Shown piece after piece: positions 47,701 to 59,000 of a stretch of 64,000 nt of DNA (within the stretch, counting starts at the first letter, position 1; each line of letters starts with the position of its first letter). A program made the position numbers and the translations under genes. The notes beneath the pieces were generated by a model. That model had not been told where the DNA came from, did no database searches, and was given only the letters and a program-made list of their open reading frames with translations. The stretch comes from Cherax quadricarinatus (lineage: Eukaryota > Arthropoda > Malacostraca > Decapoda > Parastacidae): positions 15,181,061 to 15,245,060 of the forward strand of contig NC_091293.1 in assembly GCF_038502225.1 (NCBI RefSeq), in the 5' to 3' direction.

Positions 47701-50700
47701 AGGACTGTATACCTTGTACATGTACTTGTATGTCATTGATATCAGCTAGGACTGTATACCTTGTACATGTACTTGTATGTCATTGATGTCAGCTAGGACT
47801 GTATACCTTGTACATGTACTTGTATGTCACTGATGTCAGCTAGGACTGTATACCTTGTACATGTACTTGTATGTTATTTATGTCAGCTAGGACTGTATAC
47901 CTTGTACATGTACTTGTATGTTATTGATGTCAGCTAGGACTGTATACCTTGTACATGTACTTGTATGTTATTGAAGTCAGCTAGGACTGTATACCTTGTA
48001 CATGTACTTGTATGTCATTGATGTCAGCTAGGACTGTATACCTTGTACATGTACTTGTATGTCATTGATGTCAGCTAGGACTGTATACCTTGTACATGTA
48101 CTTGTATGTCATTGATGTCAGCTAGGACTGTATACCTTGTACATGTACTTGTATGTCATTGATGTCAGCTAGGACTGTATACCTTGTACATGTACTTGTA
48201 TGTCATTGATGTCAGCTAGGACTGTATACCTTGTACATGTACTTGTATGTCATTGATGTCAGCTAGGACTGTATACCTTGTACATGTACTTGTATGTCAT
48301 TGATGTCAGCTAGGACTGTATACCTTGTACATGTACTTGTATGTCATTGATGTCAGCTAGGACTGTATACCTTGTACATGTATTTGTATGTCATTGATGT
48401 CAGCTAGGACTGTATACCTTCTACATGTACTTGTATGTCATTGATGTCAGCTAGGACTGTATACCTTGTACATGTACTTGTATGTCATTGATGTCAGCTA
48501 GGACTGTATACCTTCTACATGTACTTGTATGTCATTGATATCAGCTAGGACTGTATACCTTGTACATGTACTTGTATGTCATTGATGTCAGCTAGGACTG
48601 TATACCTTGTACATGTACTTGTATGTCATTGATGTCAGCTAGGACTGTATACCTTTTACATGTACTTGTATGTCACTGATGTCAGCTAGGACTGTATACC
48701 TTGTACATGTACTTGTATGTCACTGATGTCAGCTAGGACTGTATACCTTGTACATGTACTTGTATGTTATTGATGTCAGCTAGGACTGTATACCTTGTAC
48801 ATGTACTTGTATGTTATTGATGTCAGCTAGGACTGTATACCCTGTACATGTACTTGTATGTCATTGATGTCAGCTAGGGCTGTATACCTTGTACATGTAC
48901 TTGTATGTCATTGATGTCAGCTAGGACTGTGTACCTTGTACATGTACTTGTATGTTATTGATGTCAGCTAGGACTGTATACCTTGTACATGTACTTGTAT
49001 GTCATTGATGTCAGCTAGGACTGTATACCTTGTACATGGACTTGTATGTCACTGATGTCAGCTAGGACTGTATACCTTGTACATGTAATTGTATGTCACT
49101 GATGTCAGCTAGGACTGTATACCTTGTACATGTACTTGTATGTCATTGATGTCAGCTAGGACTGTATACCTTGTACATGTACTTGTATGTCATTGATGTC
49201 AGCTAGGACTGTATACCTTGTACATGTACTTGTATGTCTTTGATGTCAGCTAGGACTGTATACCTTGTACATGTACTTGTATGTCATTGATGTCAGCTAG
49301 GACTGTATACCTTGTACATGTACTTGTATGTCATTGATGTCAGCTAGGACTGTATACCTTGTACATGTACTTGTATGTCATTGATGTCAGCTAGGACTGT
49401 ATACCTTGTACATGTACTTGTATGTCATTGATGTCAGCTAGGACTGTATACCTTGTACATGTACTTGTATATTATTGATGTCAGCTAGGAGTGTATACCC
49501 TGTACATGTACTTGTACGTCATTGATGTCAGCTAGGACTGTATACCTTGTACATGTACTTGTATGTCATTGATGTCAGCTAGGACTGTATACCTTGTACA
49601 TGTACTTGTATGTTATTGATGTCAGCTAGGACTGTATACCTTGTACATGTACTTGTATGTCATTGATGTCAGCTAGGACTGTATACCTTGTACATGGACT
49701 TGTATGTCACTGATGTCAGCTAGGATTGTATACCTTGTACATGTACTTGTATATCACTGATGTCAGCTAGGACTGTATACCTTGTGCATGTACTTGTATG
49801 TCATTGATGTCAGCTAGGACTGTATACCTTGTACATGTACTTGTATGTCACTGATGTCAGCTAGGACTGTATACCTTGTACATGTACTTGTATGTCATTG
49901 ATGTCAGCTAGGACTGTATACCTTGTACATGTACTTGTATGTCATTGATGTCAGCTAGGACTGTATACCTTGTACATGTACTTGTATGTCATTGATGTCA
50001 GCTAGGACTGTATACCTTGTACATGGACTTGTATGTCACTGATGTCAGCTAGGACTGTATACCTTGTACATGTACTTGTATGTCACTGATGTCAGCTAGG
50101 ACTGTATAACTTGTACATGTACTTGTATGTCATTGATGTCAGCTAGGACTGTATACCTTGTACATGTACTTGTATGTCATTGATATCAGCTAGGACTGTA
50201 TACCTTGTACATGTACTTGTATGTCATTGATGTCAGCTAGGACTGTATACCTTGTACATGTACTTGTATGTCATTGATGTCAGCTAGGTCTGTATACCTT
50301 GTACATGTACTTGTATGTCATTGATATCAGCTAGGACTGTATACCTTGTACATGTACTTGTATGTCATTGATGTCAGCTAGGACTGTATACCTTGTACAT
50401 GTACTTGTATGTCATTGATGTCAGCTAGGACTGTATACCTTGTACATGTACTTGTATGTCATTGATGTCAGCTAGGACTGCATACCTTGTACATGTACTT
50501 GTATGTCACTGATGTCAGCTAGACTGTATACCTTGTACATGTACTTGTATGTCATTGATGTCAGCTAGGACTGTATACCTTGTACATGTACTTGTATGTC
50601 ATTGATGTCAACTAGGACTGTATACCTTGTACATGTACTTGTATGTCATTGATGTCAGCTAGGACTGTATACCTTGTACATGTACTTGTATGTCATTGAT

Positions 50701-52990
50701 GTCAGCTAGGACTGTATACCTTGTACATGTACTTGTATGTCATTGATGTCAGCTAGGATTGTATACCTTGTACATGTACTTGTATGTCATTGATGTCAGC
50801 TAGGACTGTATACCTTGTACATGTACTTGTATGTCATTGATGTCAGCTAGGACTGTATACCTTCTACATGTACTTGTATGTCATTGATGTCAGCTAGGAC
50901 TGTATACCTTGTACATGTACTTGTATGTCATTGATGTCAGCTAGGACTGTATACCTTCTACATGTACTTGTATGTCATTGATGTCAGCTAGGACTGTATA
51001 CCTTGTACATGTACTTGTATGTCATTGATGTCAGCTAGGACTGTATACCTTCTACTTGTACTTGTATGTCATTGATGTCAGCTAGGACTGTATACCTTGT
51101 ACATGTACTTGTATGTCATTGATGTCAGCTAGGACTGTATACCTTGTACATGTACTTGTATGTCATTGATGTCAGCTAGGACTGTATACCTTGTACATGT
51201 ACTTGTATGTCATTGATGTCAGCTAGGACTGTATACCTTGTACATGTACTTGTATGTCACTGATGTCAGCTAGGACTGTATACCTTGTACATGTACTTGT
51301 ATGTCATTGATGTCAGCTAGGACTGTATACCTTGTACATGTACTTGTATGTCACTGATGTCAGCTAGGACTGTATACCTTGTACATGTACTTGTATTTCA
51401 TTGATATCAGCTAGGACTGTATACCTTGTACATGTACTTGTATGTCATTGATGTCAGCTAGGACTGTATACCTTGTACATGTACTTGTATGTCACTGATG
51501 TCAGCTAGGACTGTATACCTTGTACATGTACTTGTATGTCACTGATGTCAGCTAGGACTGTATACCTTGTACATGTATTGTATGTCATTGATGTCAGCTA
51601 GGACTGTATACCTTGTACATGTACTTGTATGTCACTGATGTCAGCTAGGACTGTATACCTTGTACATGTACTTGTATGTCACTGATTTCAGCTAGGACTG
51701 TATACCTTGTACATGTACTTGTATGTCATTGATATCAGCTAGGACTGTATACCTTGTAAATGTACTTGTATGTCATTGATGTCAGCTAGGACTGTATACC
51801 TTGTACATGTACTTGTATGTCATTGATATCAGCTAGGACTGTATACCTTGTACATGTACTTGTATGTCATTGATGTCAGCTAGGACTGTATACCTTGTAC
51901 ATGTACTTGTATGTCACTGATGTCAGCTAGGACTGTATACCTTGTACATGTACTTGTATGTTATTGATGTCAGCTAGGACTGTATACCTTGTACATGTAC
52001 TTGTATGTCACTGATGTCAGCTAGGACTGTATACCTTGTACATGTACTTGTATGTCATTGATATCAGCTAGGACTGTATACCTTGTACATGTACTTGTAT
52101 GTCATTGATGTCAGCTAGGACTGTATACCTTGTACATGTACTTGTATGTCACTGATGTCAGCTAGGACTGTATACCTTGTACATGTACTTGTATGTTATT
52201 TATGTCAGCTAGGACTGTATACCTTGTACATGTACTTGTATGTTATTGATGTCAGCTAGGACTGTATACCTTGTACATGTACTTGTATGTTATTGATGTC
52301 AGCTTGGACTGTATACCTTGTACATGTACTTGTATGTCATTGATGTCAGCTAGGACTGTATACCTTGTACATGTACTTGTATGTTATTGATGTCAGCTAG
52401 GACTGTATACCTTGTACATGTACTTGTATGTCATTGATGTCAGCTAGGACTGTATACCTTGTACATGTACTTGTATGTTATTGAAGTCAGCTAGGACTGT
52501 ATACCTTGTACATGTACTTGTATGTCATTGATGTCAGCTAGGACTGCATACCTTGTACATGTACTTGTATGTCATTGATGTCAGCTAGGACTGTATACCT
52601 TGTACATGTACTTGTATGTCATTGATGTCAGCTAGGACTGTATACCTTGTACATGTATTTGTATGTCATTGATGTCAGCTAGGACTGTATACCTTGTACA
52701 TGTACTTGTATGTCATTGATGTCAGCTAGGACTGTATACCTTGTACATGTACTTGTATGTCATTGATGTCAGCTAGGACTGTATACCTTGTACATGTACT
52801 TGTATGTCATTGATGTCAGCTAGGACTGTATACCTTGTACATGTACTTGTATGTCATTGATGTCAGCTAGGACTGTATACCTTGTACATGTACTTGTATG
52901 TCATTGATGTCAGCTAGGACTGTATACCTTGTACATGTACTTGTATGTCACTGATGTCAGCTAGGACTGTATACCTTGTACATGTACTTG
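29778..52990 (+). repeat. 47-bp satellite array, ~494 units, 23.2 kb
   Basis: The unit is as at 29778-29824: it starts TATGTCATTGATGTCAGC, passes CTAGGACTGTATACC, and ends with the perfect palindrome GTACATGTAC plus TTG. Units are highly alike. Common variants are CATTG/CACTG, TGTATACC/TGCATACC, ACATG/GCATG, TATG/CATG, TTATTG and ATATCAG. Variant runs recur at long range: the ACATGAAC marker at 32040, 32745 and 33779 (spacings 705 and 1034 bp, 15 and 22 units), and several marker runs spaced 3759 bp (80 units, one short by a base) between 43.9 and 50.5 kb. Odd units occur at 31065-31195, 35479-35575, 42669-42780 and 43235-43260. No gene; 47 is not a multiple of 3. Confidence 0.97.
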
Positions 52991-53025
52991 TAGAAATAAA
53001 GATATTATTATTACTCATATTTTTA
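52991..53025 (+). mobile_element. 3' tail of the same SINE: AATAAA and ATT-rich end
   Basis: The last 47-bp unit runs directly into TAGAAATAAAGATATTATTA, with AATAAA at 52995-53000 and a short ATT repeat, then AT-rich sequence. This is the kind of end expected of the SINE whose head is at 29576, placing the array inside one element. Confidence 0.7.
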
Positions 53026-53045
53026 TTATTTGTCTCACCTACCAC

Positions 53046-56000
53046 TTGTGTTATTGCTACTGTTGCTACTGCTGTTGCTTGTGCTGCTGTTGCTACTGCT
53101 GTTGCTTGTGCTGCTGTTGCTACTGCTGTTGCTTGTGCTGCTGTTGCTACTGCTGTTGCTTGTGCTGCTGTTGCTACTGCTGTTGCTACTGCTGTTCCTA
53201 CTGCTGTTGCTACTGCTGTTGCTTTTGCTGCTGTTGCTGCTGTTGTTGCTACTGCTGTTGCTTGTGCTGCTGTTGCTACTGCTGTTGCTACTGCTGTTGC
53301 TTGTGCTGCTGTTGCTACTGCTGTTGCTACTGCTGTTGCTTGTGCTGCTGTTGCTACTGCTGTTGCTACTGCTGTTGCTTGTGCTGCTGTTGCTACTGCT
53401 GTTGCTACTGCTGTTGCTACTGCTGTTGCTTGTGCTGCTGTTGCTACTGCTGTTGCTACTGCTGTTGCTACTGCTGTTTCTACTGCTGTTGCTACTGCTG
53501 TTGCTTGTGCTGCTGTTGCTTGTGCTGCTGTTGCTACTGCTGTTGCTTGTGCTGCTGTTGCTTGTGCTGCTGTTGCTACTGCTGTTGCTTGTGCTGCTGT
53601 TGCTACTGCTGTTGCTTGTGCTGCTGTTGCTACTGCTGTTGCTTGTGCTGCTGTTGCTTGTGCTGCTGTTGCTACTGCTGTTGCTTGTGCTGCTGTTGCT
53701 ACTGCTGTTGCTTGTGCTGCTGTTGCTACTGCTGTTGCTTGTGCTGCTGTTGCTTGTGCTGCTGTTGCTACTGCTGTTGCTTGTGCTGCTGTTGCTACTG
53801 CTGTTGCTTGTGCTGCTTTTGCTACTGCTGTTGCTTGTGCTGCTGTTGCTTGTGCTGCTGTTGCTACTGCTGTTGCTTGTGCTGCTGTTGCTACTGCTGT
53901 TGCTTGTGCTGCTGTTGCTACTGCTGTTGCTTGTGCTGCTGTTGCTACTGCTGTTGCTTGTGCTGCTGTTGCTACTGCTGTTGCTTGTGCTGCTGTTGCT
54001 ACTGCTGTTGCTTGTGCTGCTGTTGCTACTGCTGTTGCTTGTGCTGCTGTTGCTACTGCTTTTGCTTGTGCTGCTGTTGCTACTGCTGTTGCTTGTGCTG
54101 CTGTTGCTACTGCTGTTGCTTGTGCTGCTGTTGCTACTGCTGTTGCTTGTGCTGCTGTTGCTACTGCTGTTGCTTGTGCTGCTGTTGCTACTGCTGTTGC
54201 TAGTGCTGCTGTTGCTACTGCTGTTGCTTGTGCTGCTGTTGCTACTGCTGTTGCTAGTGCTGCTGTTGCTACTGCTGTTGCTAGTGCTGCTGTTGCTACT
54301 GCTGTTGCTTGTGCTGCTGTTGCTACTACTGTTGCTAGTGCTGCTGTTGCTACTGCTGTTGCTTGTTCTGCTGTTGCTACTGCTGTTGCTTGTGCTGCTG
54401 TTGCTACTGATGTTGCTAGTGCTGCTGTTGCTACTGCTGTTGCTTGTGCTGCTGTTGCTACTGCTGTTGCTAGTGCTGCTGTTGCTACTGCTGTTGCTTG
54501 TTCTGCTGTTGCTACTGCTGTTGCTTGTGCTGCTGTTGCTACTGTTGTTGCTTGTGCTGCTGTTGCTACTGCTGTTGCTTGTGCTGCTGTTGCTACTGCT
54601 GTTGCTTGTGCTGATGTTACTACTTGTGTGGCTGTTGCTACTGCTGATGCTTGTGCTGCTGTTGCTACTTGTGTGGCTGCTGCTACTGTTGTTGCTTGTG
54701 CTGCTGTTGCTACTTGTGTGGCAGCTGCTACTGCTGTTGCTTGTGCTGTTGTTGCTACTTGTGTGGTTGTTGCTACTGCTGTTGCTTATGCTGCTGTTGC
54801 TACTTGTGTGGCTGTTGCTACTGCTGTTGCTTGTGCTGCTGTTGCTACTTGTGTGGCTGCTGATACTGCTGTTGCTTGTGCTGCTGTTGCTAATTGTGTG
54901 GCTGCTGCTACTGCTGTTGCTTGTGCTGCTGTTGCTACTTGTGTGGCTGCTGCTACTGATGTTGCTTGTGCTGCTGTTGCTACTTGTGTGGCTGTTGCTA
55001 CTGCTGTTGCTTGTGCTGCTGTTGCTACTTGTGTGGCTGTTGCTACTGCTGTTGCTTATGCTGCTGTTGCTACTTGTGTGGCTGCTGCTACTACTGTTGC
55101 TTGTGCTGTTGTTGCTACTTCTGTGGCTGTTGCTACTGCTGTTGCTTGTGCTGCTGTTGGTACTTGTGTGGCTGCTGCTACTGTTGTTGCTACTTGTGTG
55201 GCTGTTGCTACTGCTGATGCTTGCGCTGTTGTTGCTACTTCTGTGGCTGTTGCTACTGCTGTTGCTTGTGCTGCTATAGCTACTTGTGTGGCTGCTGCTT
55301 CTGCTGTTGCTAGTGCTGCTGTTGCTACTTGTCTGGCTGTTGCTACTGCTGTTGCTGGTGCTGCTTTTGCTACTTGTTTGGCTGTTGCTACTGCTGTTGC
55401 TTGTGCTGCTGTTGCTACTTGTGTGGCTGTTGCTACTGCTGTTGCTACTTGTGTGGCTGTTACTACTGCTGTTGCTACTTGTGTGGCTGCTGCTACTGTT
55501 GTTGCTACTGCTTTTGCTACTGCTGTTGCTACTTGTGTGGCTGTTGCTATTGCTGTTGCTACTTGTGTGGCTGTTGCTACTGCTGTTGCTACTTGTGTGG
55601 CTGCTGCTACTGTTGTTGCTACTGCTGTTGCTACTGCTGTTGCTTATGCTGCTGTTGTTACTTTTGTGGCTGTTGCTACTGCTAATGCTTGTGCTGCTGT
55701 TGCTACTTTTGTGGCTGTTGATACTGCTGTTGCTTGTGCTGCTGTTGCTACTTGTGTGGCTGCTGCTACTGCTGTTGCTTGTGCTGCTGTTGCTCCTTGT
55801 GTGGCTGCTGCTACTGTTGTTGCTTGTGCTGCTGTTGCTACTTGTGTGGCTGCTGCTACTGCTGTTGCTTGTGCTGCTGTTGCTACTTGTGTGGCTGTTG
55901 CTACTGCTGTTGCTTGTGCTGCTGCTGCTACTTGTGTGGCTGCTGCAACTGCTGTTGCTTGTGCTGCTGTTGCTACTTGTGTGGCTGTTGCTACTGCTGT

Positions 56001-59000
56001 TGCTTGTGCTGCTGTTGCTACTTGTGTGGCTGTTGCTACTGCTGTTGCATGTGCTGCTGTTGCTACTTGTGTGGCTGCTGCTACTGCTGTTGCTACTTGT
56101 GTGGCTGTTGCTACTGCTGTTGCTACTTGTGGGGCTGTTGCTACTGTTGTTGCTACTGCTGTTGCTACTGCTGTTGCTTGTACTGCTGTTGCTTCTTGTG
56201 TGGCTGTTGCTACTGCTGTTGCTTGTGCTGCTGTTGCTACTTGTGTGGCTGTTGCTACTGCTGTTGCTACTTGTGTGGCTGTTACTACTGCTGTTGCTAC
56301 TTGTGTGGCTGCTGCTACTGTTGTTGCTACTGCTGTTGCTTGTGCTGCTGTTACTACTTGTGTGGTTGCTGCTACTGCTGTTGCTTGTGCTGCTGTTGCT
56401 ACTTGTGTGGCTGTTGCTACTGCTGTTGCTTGTACTGCTGTTGCTTCTTGTGTGGCTGTTGCTACTGCTGTTGCTTGTGCTGCTGTTGCTACTTGTGTGG
56501 CTGTTGCTACTGTTGTTGCTACTTGTGTGGCTGCTGCTACTGTTGTTGCTACTGCTGTTGCTACTGCTGTTGCTTGTGCTGCTGTTGTTACTTTTGTGGC
56601 TGTTGCTACTGCTGATGCTTGTGCTGCTGTTGCTACTTGTGTGGCTGTTGCTACTGCTGCTGCTTGTGCTGCTGTTGCTACTTGTGTGGCTGCTGCTACT
56701 GCTGTTGCTTGTGCTGCTGTTGCTCCTTGTGTGGCTGCTGCTACTGATGTTGCTTGTGCTGCTGTTGCTACTTGTGTGGCTGCTGCTACTGATGTTGCTT
56801 GTGCTGCTGTTTCTACTTGTGTGGCTGTTGCTACTGCTGTTGCTTGTGCTGCTGTTGCTACTTGTGTGGCTGCTGCTACTGCTGTTGCTTGTGCTGCTGT
56901 TGCTACTGCTGTTGCTTGTGCTGCTGTTGCTACTGCTGTTGCTACTGCTGTTGCTTGTGCTGCTGTTGCTACTGCTGTTGCTACTGCTGTTGCTTGTGCT
57001 GCTGTTGCTACTGCTGTTGCTACTGCTGTTGCTTGTGCTGCTGTTGCTACTGCTGTTGCTACTGCTGTTGCTACTGCTGTTGCTTGTGCTGCTGTTGCTA
57101 CTGCTGTTGCTACTGCTGTTGCTACTGCTGTTGCTACTGCTGTTTCTACTGCTGTTGCTACTGCTGTTGCTTGTGCTGCTGTTGCTTGTGCTGCTGTTGC
57201 TACTGCTGTTGCTTGTGCTGCTGTTGCTTGTGCTGCTGTTGCTACTGCTGTTGCTTGTGCTGCTGTTGCTACTGCTGTTGCTTGTGCTGCTGTTGCTACT
57301 GCTGTTGCTTGCGCTGCTGTTGCTTGTGCTGCTGTTGCTACTGCTGTTGCTTGTGCTGCTGTTGCTTGTGCTGCTGTTGCTACTGCTGTTGCTTGTGCTG
57401 CTGTTGCTACTGCTGTTGCTTGTGCTGCTGTTGCTACTGCTGTTGCTTGTGCTGCTGCTTGTTGCTGTTGCTACTGCTGTTGCTTGTGCTTGTTGCTACT
57501 GCTGTTGCTTGTGCTGCTGTTGCTACTGCTGTTGCTTGTGCTGCTGTTGCTTGTGCTGCTGTTGCTACTGCTGTTGCTTGTGCTGCTGTTGCTACTGCTG
57601 TTGCTTGTGCTGCTGTTGCTACTGCTGTTGCTTGTGCTGCTGTTGCTACTGCTGTTGCTTGTGCTGCTGTTGCTACTGCTGTTGCTTGTGCTGCTGTTGC
57701 TACTGCTGTTGCTTGTGCTGCTGTTGCTACTGCTGTTGCTTGTGCTGCTGTTGCTACTGCTGTTGCTTGTGCTGCTGTTGCTACTGCTGTTGCTTGTGCT
57801 GCTGTTGCTACTGCTGTTGCTTGTGCTGCTGTTGCTACTGCTGTTGCTTGTGCTGCTGTTGCTACTGCTGTTGCTTGTGCTGCTGTTGCTACTGCTGTTG
57901 CTTGTGCTGCTGTTGCTACTGCTGTTGCTAGTGCTGCTGTTGCTACTGCTGTTGCTTGTGCTGCTGTTGCTACTGCTGTTGCTAGTGCTGCTGTTGCTAC
58001 TGCTGTTGCTAGTGCTGCTGTTGCTACTGCTGTTGCTTGTGCTGCTGTTGCTACTACTGTTGCTAGTGCTGCTGTTGCTACTGCTGTTGCTTGTTCTGCT
58101 GTTGCTACTGCTGTTGCTTGTGCTGCTGTTGCTACTGCTGTTGCTAGTGCTGTTGTTGCTACTGCTGATGCTTGTGCTGCTGTTGCTACTGCTGTTGCTA
58201 GTGCTGCTGTTGCTACTGCTGTTGCTTGTTCTGCTGTTGCTACTGCTGTTGCTTGTGCTGCTGTTGCTACTGTTGTTGCTTGTGCTGCTGTTGCTACTGC
58301 TGTTGCTTGTGCTGCTGTTGCTACTGCTGTTGCTTGTGCTGATGTTACTACTTGTGTGGCTGTTGCTACTGCTGATGCTTGTGCTGCTGTTGCTACTTGT
58401 GTGGCTGCTGCTACTGTTGTTGCTTGTGCTGCTGTTGCTACTTGTGTGGCAGCTGCTACTGCTGTTGCTTGTGCGGTTGTTGCTACTTGTGTGGTTGTTG
58501 CTACTGCTGTTGCTTGTGCTGCTGTTGCTACTTGTGTGGCTGTTGCTACTGCTGTTGCTTGTGCTGCTGTTGCTACTTGTGTGGCTGCTGATACTGCTGT
58601 TGCTTGTGCTGCTGTTGCTACTTGTGTGGCTGCTGCTACTGATGTTGCTTGTGCTGCTGTTGCTACTTGTGTGGCTGTTGCTACTGCTGTTGCTTGTGCT
58701 GCTGTTGCTACTTGTGTGGCTGTTGCTACTGCTGTTGCTTATGCTGCTGTTGCTACTTGTGTGGCTGCTGCTACTACTGTTGCTTGTGCTGTTGTTGCTA
58801 CTTCTGTGGCTGTTGCTACTGCTGTTGCTTGTGCTGCTGTTGGTACTTGTGTGGCTGCTGCTACTGTTGTTGCTACTTGTGTGGCTGTTGCTACTGCTAA
58901 TGCTTGCGCTGTTGTTGCTACTTGTGTGGCTGTTGCTACTGCTGTTGCTTGTGCTGCTATAGCTACTTGTGTTGCTCCTGCTACTGCTGTTGCTTGTGCT

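Noticed and set aside
29778..52990. CRISPR-like array of regularly spaced repeats
   Set aside because: There are no unique spacers: the 47-bp units are directly adjacent, and the context is eukaryotic retroposon DNA.
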